Assembly (NCBI RefSeq): GCF_026341515.1
Contig: NZ_JAPEOK010000001.1
Location: forward strand, 3,968,001 to 4,032,000
Source: Streptomyces sp. NBC_00878
Lineage (GTDB): Bacteria; Actinomycetota; Actinomycetes; Streptomycetales; Streptomycetaceae
Direction of reading: 5' to 3'
DNA: 64,000 nt
This document shows positions 7,202-15,051 of the stretch, in pieces; position 1 is the stretch's first letter, and every line of letters starts with the position of its first letter. The position numbers were made by a program, and so were the translations under genes. A model generated the notes under the pieces. The model was not told the origin of the DNA. It saw nothing but the letters and a program-made list of their open reading frames with translations, and searched no databases.

Positions 7202-8422
7202 TCAGGCCCCGGCGTCGATGAGGGCGGCCGCGGTGAAGAGCTCCACGCCCACGGTGATCGCGGACTCGTCGGCGTCGAAGTCGCCCTGGTGCAGGTCCCG
7301 CACCAGCCGCTCCCCCGGCGTACGCACCCCGAGCCTGGCCATGGCCCCGGGCACGTGCTCCAGGTACCAGGAGAAGTCCTCCCCGCCGAGGCTCTGCTCG
7401 GTGTCCTCCACGGAATGGATCCCACGCCGTACGGCCATGGCGTCCCGCAGCAGGTCAGTGCTGTCCGGGTCATTGACGACGGGCGGCACCCCGCGGATGT
7501 AGTTGATCTCCGACTTGGCCCGGTACAGATTCGCGATCTCGTCGATGGCGGCGTGCACCAGATCGGGCGCGGCCCGCCAGGCGGCGAGATCCAGACACCG
7601 TACGGTCCCGGAGAGCTCGGCATGCTGCGGGATCACGTTGCAGGCGTGGCCCGACTCGATCCGGCCCCAGGTCACGGAGAGCCCGGACCGTGCGTCGACC
7701 CGCCGGGAGACCAGCGCGGGCACGTCGGTGACGACACGGGCGGCGGCGGTCACAAGGTCAGTAGTGAGATGCGGCCGCGCGGTATGCCCACCGGCCCCGT
7801 CCAGCGAAACTTCCAGCCGGTCACAGGCGGAGGTGATGGGCCCGTGCCGCAGCCCGATCCGCCCAGCGTCGACCTTCGGATCGCAGTGCACCCCCACGAT
7901 GCGCCCGACACCCTGCAGCGCCCCGCACTCGATGACGTCCGGAGCTCCTCCGGGCAGCACTTCCTCGGCGGGCTGGAAGATCAGGCGTACGGCCCGCGGG
8001 AGCAGGCCCTGCTCGTGCAGCTGGGCGAGGACGAGTCCGGCGCCCAGGACCACGGCCGTATGGATGTCGTGTCCACAGGCGTGGGCCCGGTCGGGCACGG
8101 TCGAGCGGTACGCGCACTCGGTCTTCGTGTCCGGGATGGGCAGCCCGTCGATGTCGGCGCGCAGGGCGAGCATCGGACGCGTGGGGTCCGGGTCGCCGAT
8201 GTCACAGATGAGTCCGGTCCCGATGGCGAGCACGCGAGGGCGGAGGCCGGCCCGCTCCAGCCGCGACTTGATCGCGGCGGTGGTGCGGAACTCCTGGTTG
8301 CCCAGCTCCGGGTGCATGTGCATGTCGCGACGGAACGCGACGAGTTCGGCGCGCAGCGCCTCGGGCAGCGCGCCGGGAAGCACGGCTTCCCCGGGCTGAT
8401 CGGCCTCGGACTCTCGGGACAT
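7202..8422 (-). CDS. M20 family metallo-amidohydrolase
   Basis: A cytoplasmic zinc hydrolase of about 406 residues, of the hippurate/indole-acetyl-amino-acid hydrolase type (M20D). Metal-site motifs are LRADIDGLPI, HACGHDIHT and FQPAEEVLPGG; the dimerisation-domain segment GAGGHTARP and the C-terminal GGEDFSWYLEHVPG are also present. It should cleave amide bonds of N-acyl amino acids or related compounds. I prefer ATG 8422 because GAGGGTGA lies 8 nt upstream; a GTG at 8434 in the same frame has AGAGG directly abutting it. It stands alone, separated from the BMP locus by about 250 bp in which I see no gene. The substrate cannot be read from the sequence. Confidence 0.88.
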   Translation of the reverse strand: MSRESEADQPGEAVLPGALPEALRAELVAFRRDMHMHPELGNQEFRTTAAIKSRLERAGLRPRVLAIGTGLICDIGDPDPTRPMLALRADIDGLPIPDTKTECAYRSTVPDRAHACGHDIHTAVVLGAGLVLAQLHEQGLLPRAVRLIFQPAEEVLPGGAPDVIECGALQGVGRIVGVHCDPKVDAGRIGLRHGPITSACDRLEVSLDGAGGHTARPHLTTDLVTAAARVVTDVPALVSRRVDARSGLSVTWGRIESGHACNVIPQHAELSGTVRCLDLAAWRAAPDLVHAAIDEIANLYRAKSEINYIRGVPPVVNDPDSTDLLRDAMAVRRGIHSVEDTEQSLGGEDFSWYLEHVPGAMARLGVRTPGERLVRDLHQGDFDADESAITVGVELFTAAALIDAGA

Positions 8423-8973
8423 CAGTTGGTTCACCCTCTGAAGGGTAGGGCGACGCGACGGCCAACTGACCCACGATCAACAAAACTTCAACCCGTTGGG
8501 GAAAAAAACCTGGCCGCGTGGCGCATAGATATTGACTGGCTTGGGTACACTCGCCCGGCTTTCCGGCCGCCGGGCCCTCTCCCGGGAAAACCCCCGGGCG
8601 ACGACGCCCATTCCCGGCCTACCGGGAACAGCTTCTCTACGCATACCACGCATACGCACCCACGGCCGGTTCTGTTCACCTGGCGGACGGGGCGGGTGGG
8701 CTTGGTGTTGTGGTGACACGTGGCCCCACCGGGCGGCAGCCGCGCACCGGCGCGAGGGGCCGTGTCGGGGTTTCCGATCGCAGCACGGCCTCCCATGGGC
8801 ACCGTGAAAGTCGGCGATGACACAGCTGCGATCGGATGCCCCGTCGCGGCCCCGCCCCACTCCGGTCGGCAGGCGCGCTTTTCAGGGGCGCGGGGAACGG
8901 CGCGACAAGCCCAAGACAACCCGCACCCAACACACAACCAGCCGCCCCCAGCGCTCAGCGCCCGGCTACCGCC
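8423..8973. other. Intergenic region, no convincing gene
   Basis: This stretch carries only shadow reading frames. It contains a short A-run near 8501 and, at about 8877-8912, a copy of the dispersed Streptomyces-type motif with core AGGGGCGCGGGGAACGGCGC, which recurs twice near 35010-35060. I see no other structure. Confidence 0.6.
8877..8912. repeat. Dispersed short repeat, AGGGGCGCGGGGAAC type
   Basis: The core AGGGGCGCGGGGAACGGCGC followed by GACAAGCC reappears in the 34995-35095 intergenic region. It lies downstream of the polysialyltransferase-like gene. Such motifs are common in intergenic regions of Streptomyces from general experience; no function is known to me. Confidence 0.55.
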
Positions 8974-10119
8974 TCAGGTCACCGTCGACACAGTCGAGAG
9001 CCGGTGGACATCCCGCGCCGTCCCCGTAACCCCCGACAAGAACCCCTGCGCCCGCGGCGAGGCGGTCTCCGTCAGCCAAGCAGGATCGATGTCACACACA
9101 GCGACCTTGACCTCCGTACCGACCAGCGCGAGCGGCAACGTGTGCACCACGGTCGACGGGAAGCTCAGGATGGTCCGCCCGATCGGGCCCCGCCGGGCGA
9201 TCAGTTCCAGCGGAAGGTCCGGCCGGACGATCTCCAGGCCGGTCTCGGCGGCCAGCCGGTGCAGCTTGTCCGGGCTCTCCCGCCGGTGGGCGAAGTACCG
9301 GGTGGCGCCGTACGTCGCGGCGAGCCCCTTCACCGCTTCGAGGTAACGGTCGGGGTCCACCACCCCCGTCTCCACCAGCGACGTGCCGACCAGGTCGGCG
9401 CCCTTCGTGAGCCGGGGCGGGCCGAACCGGGACCGCGTCCAGGAGAAGTCGTTGGCCGTGATGGTGACGCCCTCGGGCGTCTCGGCGATCGGCATGGCGG
9501 AGAAAACCTCCACCCGCCGCCCGTTCCCCGGCGTGAGCCGACGGCGGGCCCGGGCCGAGACAGGTGCGAACACCAGGTCCCGGGCCCCGGGACGCCCCCC
9601 GCGCCGGTGCCAGCGCACCAGCCGTTCGCCCTTGGCGAGCTGGGAGACGAACTCCATGGTCGCGGTCCCGTCGTCGACGACGACAAGGTCACGGGCCCGG
9701 GTGATGGTGAGCAGCAGTTGTACGTACCGCGAGAACGGGTCGCCCATCACGATCCGCTCGGCGCGCCGCAGGAGCGGGGCGAGTCCGCCGACCGTGTGGA
9801 AGGGGGCTGTCGTGCCGCCCCGTGCCTCCTCCCAGCGCACCTCGTATCCCTCGTCGCGCGCCAGCTCTGCCATGCGGCGGAGCTGCCCGCGGGTCATCGG
9901 GTCGGTGGGCGAGAGCACGACAAGGGTGAGCCCCGCGCCGGGCCGAGGCCGCCCGCCCTCCACCTCAGGACCCGGGGGTCCGGAGGGCTCCGCCGCCGTC
10001 CTGAGGGCGTGGGCATGCGCCCACTCCAGGACGTTGAGGAGCTGCACCGGGCTCTCGACGAAAGCCAGCGTTGCTGGTGCGGGTGACTGGGGGCCGGTGG
10101 ACCCGGCGCGGGGACTCAT
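8974..10119 (-). CDS. Polysialyltransferase-like glycosyltransferase (surface glycopolymer)
   Basis: A 381-residue protein starting at ATG 10119. After a proline-rich leader it reads LAFVESPVQLLNVLEW, the start pattern of polysialyltransferase/GT52-type proteins, and later MGDPFSRYVQ and VDDGTATMEF, which match the acceptor/donor-site region of that superfamily. It is the last gene of the minus-strand arm that contains neuB and neuA, so transfer of a CMP-activated nonulosonic acid is the likely role. It acts at the cytoplasmic face; no signal peptide or membrane span is evident. Assignment to a specific CAZy family is inference. Confidence 0.7.
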   Translation of the reverse strand: MSPRAGSTGPQSPAPATLAFVESPVQLLNVLEWAHAHALRTAAEPSGPPGPEVEGGRPRPGAGLTLVVLSPTDPMTRGQLRRMAELARDEGYEVRWEEARGGTTAPFHTVGGLAPLLRRAERIVMGDPFSRYVQLLLTITRARDLVVVDDGTATMEFVSQLAKGERLVRWHRRGGRPGARDLVFAPVSARARRRLTPGNGRRVEVFSAMPIAETPEGVTITANDFSWTRSRFGPPRLTKGADLVGTSLVETGVVDPDRYLEAVKGLAATYGATRYFAHRRESPDKLHRLAAETGLEIVRPDLPLELIARRGPIGRTILSFPSTVVHTLPLALVGTEVKVAVCDIDPAWLTETASPRAQGFLSGVTGTARDVHRLSTVSTVT

Positions 10120-10178
10120 CGACGTACGACCGTCGCTTTCCCTTGATCCTGTGATCCTGACGGGGATTCGGAGGTGGC

Positions 10179-11117
10179 TCAGACCGCGACAGGCTCGCCC
10201 GCCGCCGCCGCGATCTCGGCCTCGGCGACGACACCCGGGACGCGGCGCAGCTTCTTCATCGGGCCGAGCTCGGACTCGTAGACCTTCTTGACGCCGTCAC
10301 CGAGGGAGGCCTCGATGGTGCGGATGTCGCGGACGAGGCGGGTCAGGCCCTGCGGCTCGACGGAGGCGGCCTGGTCGGAGCCCCACATCGCTCGGTCCAG
10401 CGTGATGTGGCGCTCGACGAAGGCGGCGCCGAGGGCGACAGCGGCCAGCGTCGTCTGCAGGCCCGTCTCGTGGCCGGAGTAGCCGATCGGGACGTTCGGG
10501 AACTCCGCCTGGAGGGTGTTGATGACGCGGAGGTTGAGCTCCTCGGCCTGCGCCGGGTACGTCGACGTGGCGTGGCACATCAGGATGTTGTCGCTGCCGA
10601 GGACCTCGACCGCGTGGCGGATCTGCTTCGGCGTCGACATGCCGGTGGAGAGGATGACCGTGCGGCCGGTGGCGCGCAGCGAGCGCAGCAGCTCGTCGTC
10701 GGTCAGGGAGGCGGAGGCGACCTTGTGGGCCGGGACGTCGAACTTCTCCAGGAAGGCCACGGCCTCGGTGTCCCACGGGGAGGCGAACCAGGCGATGTTC
10801 TTCGACTTGGAGTACTCGTCGATCTGGCGGTACTCGTCCTCACCGAACTCCACGCGGTGGCGGTAGTCGATGTAGGTCATACGGCCCCAGGGGGTGTCGC
10901 GCTCGATGTCCCACTGGTCGCGCGGGGTGCAGATCTCCGGGGTGCGCTTCTGGAACTTCACGGCGTCGCAGCCGGCCTCGGCGGCGGCGTCGATCAGCTT
11001 GAAGGCATTCTCCAGGGAGCCGTTGTGGTTGATGCCGATCTCGCCGACGACGTAGACGGGGTGACCCGGGCCGGCGGTCTTCGAACCGAACTGGCGCAGA
11101 CGGGAGTTGGTGCTCAT
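10179..11117 (-). CDS. neuB: Nonulosonic acid (sialic acid/Kdn-type) synthase
   Basis: A 312-residue TIM-barrel synthase starting at ATG 11117 (MSTNSRLRQFG). NeuB landmarks are VGEIGINHNGSLE, DAVKFQKR, FASPWDTEAV, the KVASASLTD segment, ILSTGMST and GYSGHETG. It condenses phosphoenolpyruvate with a hexose or hexosamine (or its 6-phosphate) to make a nine-carbon keto acid. The C-terminal antifreeze-like (SAF) domain found in standard ~345-residue NeuB proteins is absent; the protein stops soon after the barrel. The neighbouring HAD phosphatase fusion suggests the product is a 9-phosphate, as in Kdn or vertebrate-type routes. It is encoded 14 bp after the cytidylyltransferase gene. Confidence 0.88.
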   Translation of the reverse strand: MSTNSRLRQFGSKTAGPGHPVYVVGEIGINHNGSLENAFKLIDAAAEAGCDAVKFQKRTPEICTPRDQWDIERDTPWGRMTYIDYRHRVEFGEDEYRQIDEYSKSKNIAWFASPWDTEAVAFLEKFDVPAHKVASASLTDDELLRSLRATGRTVILSTGMSTPKQIRHAVEVLGSDNILMCHATSTYPAQAEELNLRVINTLQAEFPNVPIGYSGHETGLQTTLAAVALGAAFVERHITLDRAMWGSDQAASVEPQGLTRLVRDIRTIEASLGDGVKKVYESELGPMKKLRRVPGVVAEAEIAAAAGEPVAV

Positions 11118-11131
11118 GGTGGGGAAGTTCC

Positions 11132-12460
11132 TTACTTGTCGAGGGAGTCGAGAGAAGGGCCGAGGATCCAGCTGGCGATCTCTCGGATCGCGCCGTCGCC
11201 GCCGGGAACGGTGGTGACCGCGCGCGCGGCGCCGCGTACGACGTCGTGGGCGCTCGCGACCGCCACGGGCCAGCCCACGAGGGCGAAGCACGGGAGGTCG
11301 TTGACGTCGTTGCCGACGTAGAGCACGCGCTCGGGCGCGATGCCCTGTTCCTCGCACCACTGCTTCAGTGCGAGGTCTTTCCGGTCGATGCCGTGGAGCA
11401 CCGGGATCTGCAGCTTCCGGGCTCGGGCGGCGACGACCGGGTTCTTCTCCGAGGACAGGATCAGCATCTTCAGGCCGCTCTTGCGGAGGGCCGCGATACC
11501 GAGTCCGTCCCCGCGGTGCACGGAGACGAACTCCCGTCCGTCGGAGTCGATCAGCACCCTGTCGTCGGTCTGGGTGCCGTCGAAGTCGAGGACGACCGCG
11601 TCGATGTCGTCGGCGGTCGGGAGGGTGCCGGGGCGGTTCGCGTCGAAGAGCGGCGCGAGGGCCCGGGCACGGGCGAGGTCGTGCGGGTCGTCGATCTCCA
11701 GCACGCGGGCCGGGTCGGTGCGGACGAGTTCCGTACGCCCGAAGAAGCGGTGCCTGGCGATGCGGAAACCGGCCGCTTCCATGGCGTAGACCGCGCCGGT
11801 CTCCAGGAGGTCCTGGGGGCGGTCCTGGCGGCGCGGGCGGAAGGACTTGTCGTGGTTGATGCCGTAACCGCCGGTGGTCGCGGTGTCGGTGACCAGGGTG
11901 TCGGTGCCGCCCTCGACGGCGGCGCGGGAGGTGTCGACCGCCACCGGGTCGTCGTCGGCATCGCGCCACACGAAGCCGTGGAAGGGGGCCACGGTCAGCG
12001 CGGTGTCCGCGCCGTTCTCGGTGATCGCGGTCACCACGCCGTCGATGTCCTCGCGGATGATGAACGGGCTGGTGCACTGCACGAGGAGTACGGCGTCGAC
12101 GGCGGAGCCGTGCAGGGCCTCGTGGGCGTCCATGGCGTGCAGGACGGCCGCCTCGGAGGTGGCGGTGTCGCCGGCGATGGCGGCGGGGCGCAGCACGACC
12201 TCCGCGCCGGCCTGGCGGGCGGCGGCGGCGATCGCCTGGTCGTCGGTGGAGACCACGACGTCCGTCACCAGCCGGGCCGCGCGGCACTCGCGCACCGCGC
12301 GCGCCACCAGCGGTACGCCGCCGACGGGCAGGAGGTTCTTGGCCGGGACGCCCTTGGAGCCGCCCCGCGCGGGGATCACGGCGAGCACCCGGCGCATCGG
12401 CTTCGGCCGGCCCACTGTCGCTCGGCCCGCTGTCGCTTGGCCCGCTTCCGAGTTGGTCAT
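11132..12460 (-). CDS. Fused acylneuraminate cytidylyltransferase and HAD-type NulO-9-phosphatase
   Basis: A 442-residue bifunctional protein starting at ATG 12460 with AAGGAG upstream. The N-terminal half is a NeuA-type nucleotidyltransferase (VIPARGGSKGVPAKN, LLVQCTSPF, ETGAVYAME). The C-terminal ~160 residues form a KdsC/NeuA2-like HAD phosphatase: LDFDGTQTDD as motif I, ILSSE as motif II, and GNDVNDLPCF as motif IV. Removing the 9-phosphate and adding CMP would be done by one polypeptide, directly after the synthase encoded downstream. The fusion supports a phosphate-intermediate route such as Kdn. A short linker (residues ~265-280, NRPGTLPTADDID) joins the domains. Confidence 0.9.
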   Translation of the reverse strand: MTNSEAGQATAGRATVGRPKPMRRVLAVIPARGGSKGVPAKNLLPVGGVPLVARAVRECRAARLVTDVVVSTDDQAIAAAARQAGAEVVLRPAAIAGDTATSEAAVLHAMDAHEALHGSAVDAVLLVQCTSPFIIREDIDGVVTAITENGADTALTVAPFHGFVWRDADDDPVAVDTSRAAVEGGTDTLVTDTATTGGYGINHDKSFRPRRQDRPQDLLETGAVYAMEAAGFRIARHRFFGRTELVRTDPARVLEIDDPHDLARARALAPLFDANRPGTLPTADDIDAVVLDFDGTQTDDRVLIDSDGREFVSVHRGDGLGIAALRKSGLKMLILSSEKNPVVAARARKLQIPVLHGIDRKDLALKQWCEEQGIAPERVLYVGNDVNDLPCFALVGWPVAVASAHDVVRGAARAVTTVPGGDGAIREIASWILGPSLDSLDK

Positions 12461-12522
12461 TGGCTCTACTCCTTGGGGAAGGTTCGGGACGCCCGCGGCT
12501 CGCGGTTCCGTCGGGTGGGCGG

Positions 12523-13914
12523 TCACAGTTCGCCCATGCGCCGGATGACGGGTGCCACGCGCTGCACGCCGTGCCGGTAGGCGCCGCGCGCCGCCCGGCG
12601 CACGATCTGCCGCACCGGGCCCGGTTCCTTGTCGGCGTCGGGGGCTCCGGGCAGCGGGCTGCCGTCCGGGGCGAGGTGGTGGCGGGCGAGGATGCCGGGC
12701 AGATAGCCGGGCGCGGTGGCCGGGGTGTAGTAGGGGGCGAGGACGGGGAGCCCGCCCTTGCCGAGCAGCGTCACGATGCGCGCGCGGGCGGCGTCGAAGG
12801 CCGTCTCGTACGCGCCTCCCCCAGAGGGGGTACCCCCAGCCGCGACGCCCTGCCGGGCCACCCACTCCTCGTCGCGCGACGGCTCGTGCCCGGCGTCGAG
12901 CTGGTCCCAGGAGGCGAGGCACCCGGAGCCGACGAAGTGGTGGTTGCCGAGCGACTCGCGCACACCCAGGTCGGTGAGCACGACGGTGGGGATCTGGCGG
13001 TGCAGGGACTCCAGGGCCGCCGTGGAACTGACGGTGACCAGCAGGTCCGTACGGTCGAGGACCTCGCCCATGTGCCCGTACACGAGGCGGAAGTTGGCGG
13101 GCAGGCCGCCCGGGATCCGCTCCGCGAGGCGCTGGTAGGGCTGCTCCTCGATGTGTGTGGTGTGCTCGCCCGGCTTGGAGCGCAGCTTGAGCAGGACCTC
13201 GCGGTCCGGGTGCAGCCGGGCGTGCTTCACCAGCCGGTTCAGCAGGTACGTACGGTCCTTGCGGCTCTCCGGCACGGAGGGCTGCGCGGCGAAGACGACC
13301 GTGTACGGGTCGTGCTTCTCGTACGGGGCGCCGCCGAGGAACGGCAGCGCGACCTCGGTGACCGAGGAGGCGTCGGCGCCCACTCCCTCGTACACGGCGG
13401 TGAACCGGTCCGCGTCCTGGCGGGAGTTGGCGAGGACGAGGTCCGCGCCGTGCCGCAGCAGCAGCCCGTCGGCGAGCTTCTCGTAGACGACGCCGACGTA
13501 GCCGGTGACGACGACGGGCCGCTTCGCGCGGCCCGGTCCGAAGCGTTCCCGCCACTGGTGGGAGAGTCCGTGCAGCATGGCCTGGACGGCGCCGCCGACG
13601 AGGGAGAGCACGACGACGTCGTAGTCGTTCTCCTCGCGGGCCATGCCCCGGAGGAACTCCACGGCGGTGACCTCCCGGAGGGAGTCGGCGCGCACGCCGA
13701 CCTCTTCGAGCTGTCGGGCGGTGGGGGTCGCCCGGCCGCGCAGGAGGTAGCCGTCGAGCCTGATGTCCGCATCGGCCGGTGCGATGCGGTTCGCGGTGAG
13801 CGCGCCCCACTTCCACCGGGTGTCGGAATCGGCGAGGACGGCGACTCGCAGGGACTTCGAGGTACTTGCTGGCACATCCAAGACGCTAGGAAGCGATTCC
13901 GTTGTGCGGCCCAA
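12523..13914 (-). CDS. DUF6716-type putative glycosyl/glycerophosphotransferase
   Basis: A soluble protein of up to 463 residues that I recognise as a DUF6716-like putative glycosyltransferase. Landmarks are VLADSDTRWKWGA near the start, VVVTGYVGVVYEKL, a HGADLVLANS motif, VVFAAQPSVPESRKDR, and TVSSTAALESLHR in a GT-B-like C-terminal half. The called start is TTG 13914, which lacks a clear ribosome site; an in-frame GTG at 13875 is an alternative that would remove 13 residues. It heads the minus arm of the glycopolymer cluster and is divergent from the GT2 gene. It probably adds a cytoplasmic polymer unit; the donor is not visible. Confidence 0.72.
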   Translation of the reverse strand: MGRTTESLPSVLDVPASTSKSLRVAVLADSDTRWKWGALTANRIAPADADIRLDGYLLRGRATPTARQLEEVGVRADSLREVTAVEFLRGMAREENDYDVVVLSLVGGAVQAMLHGLSHQWRERFGPGRAKRPVVVTGYVGVVYEKLADGLLLRHGADLVLANSRQDADRFTAVYEGVGADASSVTEVALPFLGGAPYEKHDPYTVVFAAQPSVPESRKDRTYLLNRLVKHARLHPDREVLLKLRSKPGEHTTHIEEQPYQRLAERIPGGLPANFRLVYGHMGEVLDRTDLLVTVSSTAALESLHRQIPTVVLTDLGVRESLGNHHFVGSGCLASWDQLDAGHEPSRDEEWVARQGVAAGGTPSGGGAYETAFDAARARIVTLLGKGGLPVLAPYYTPATAPGYLPGILARHHLAPDGSPLPGAPDADKEPGPVRQIVRRAARGAYRHGVQRVAPVIRRMGEL

Positions 13915-14060
13915 CCTGAATGCAACAAAGGGTTAACAGCACATCGCCGAATGGCGAATCAGCCTCGAATCGGCGGCCGAGAAGGCCTGATTCACCAATC
14001 CGCCACGCGTCGTTCACCTTGCATCTCACCGGCCGTCAAGACGAATGCCGGGCCGCCCCC

Positions 14061-14073
14061 TAACGTCACGTGG
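14061..14073 (+). promoter_or_regulatory. Possible -10 element of a leaderless GT2 transcript
   Basis: TAACGT at 14061-14066 fits the TANNNT -10 pattern and lies 7 nt before the GTG at 14074, which has no Shine-Dalgarno sequence. No good -35 hexamer is visible. Transcription starting at or next to the GTG would give a leaderless mRNA. Confidence 0.4.
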
Positions 14074-15051
14074 GTGGTCAAGCTCTCCGTCATCGTGCCG
14101 TTCTACAACGTGCAGCAATACGCACCCGACACCCTGAGGAGTCTGCGTGCGAACGCACGTGACGACTTCGAATTCATTCTCGTCGACGACCGTTCGCGCG
14201 ACGAGACCCCGGACATCCTCGCGCGCGCGGAGCGCGAGCTCCCGGGTGCGGTGCATGTCAGACACGAGCAGAACGGAGGGCTGGCCACCGCGCGCAACAC
14301 GGGCATCGACGCGGCACGCGGCGAGTACCTCACGTTCCTCGACGGGGACGACTGGCTGGCCCCCGGCTACTACGAACAACTCGTCGCCGCCATCGAGGAC
14401 TTGGGGTGCGACTTCGTCCGTACCGACCATGTCCAGTGCACCGCGCGGGCCCGTTCCATCCACCGCGTGCCGCACGGCAGGCGCGGTGTCGTGCTGGACC
14501 CGCGCAAGGCGATCCTGCCCGCCGACCGGTCCACCTCCGTCGACTACGCGTACGCGTGGGCGGGCATCTACCACCGCCGGCTCGTCGACCGGGGCCTGCT
14601 CCACTTCACCGACGGACTGCGCACGGCCGAGGACCGGCCGTGGATCTGGAAACTGCACCGGGAGGCCGAGTCGTTCGCCGCGGTGGGACTGCTCGGTGTG
14701 TTCTACCGGCGTGGGGTCGCCTCCTCGCTCACCCAGATCGGTGACGTGCGACAACTCGATTTCATTCGCGCGTTCGACCAGGTCGTCGTGGAAACCGCGC
14801 AGGACGCGGACGCGGACAAACTGCTTCCCAAGGCCGTGCGCACATATTGCGCGATTATTTCCCATCATCTGGGATCCATCGAAAGGTTCGAGCCACCGGT
14901 GGCACGGAAACTGAAGTCGATGAGCGCCGCGGCACTGCGCCGCATGCCGCAGAACGTCCTCGACGAGGCCCTCGACTCGATGGACATCCAGCGCGCCACG
15001 CGGCTGCGCCGACTGCGCCGCCGCCCGGCCTCCGCGGGAGTCGCCGCGTGA
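14074..15051 (+). CDS. Family 2 glycosyltransferase
   Basis: A 325-residue GT-A enzyme. The GTG at 14074 starts VVKLSVIVPFYNVQQY; the longer frame upstream is shadow. It shows FILVDDRSRDET, the acceptor-loop NGGLATARNTGIDAARGEY, and the metal-binding DGDDWLAPGYY, then a C-terminal region with TEDRPWIWKL-like text (TAEDRPWIWKLHREA) seen in teichoic/surface-polymer GT2 proteins. It is predicted to use a nucleotide sugar on the cytoplasmic face. Its stop overlaps the start of the polysialyltransferase-like gene (GTGA), so the two are coupled. It is divergent from the DUF6716 gene, sharing a 159-bp promoter region. Confidence 0.88.
   Translation: MVKLSVIVPFYNVQQYAPDTLRSLRANARDDFEFILVDDRSRDETPDILARAERELPGAVHVRHEQNGGLATARNTGIDAARGEYLTFLDGDDWLAPGYYEQLVAAIEDLGCDFVRTDHVQCTARARSIHRVPHGRRGVVLDPRKAILPADRSTSVDYAYAWAGIYHRRLVDRGLLHFTDGLRTAEDRPWIWKLHREAESFAAVGLLGVFYRRGVASSLTQIGDVRQLDFIRAFDQVVVETAQDADADKLLPKAVRTYCAIISHHLGSIERFEPPVARKLKSMSAAALRRMPQNVLDEALDSMDIQRATRLRRLRRRPASAGVAA

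Noticed and set aside
12460..14073. An upstream extension of the GT2 gene (an open frame beginning at 12460)
   Set aside because: The extension lies antisense to the DUF6716 gene and has no protein-like pattern; the GT2 domain begins directly at GTG 14074.
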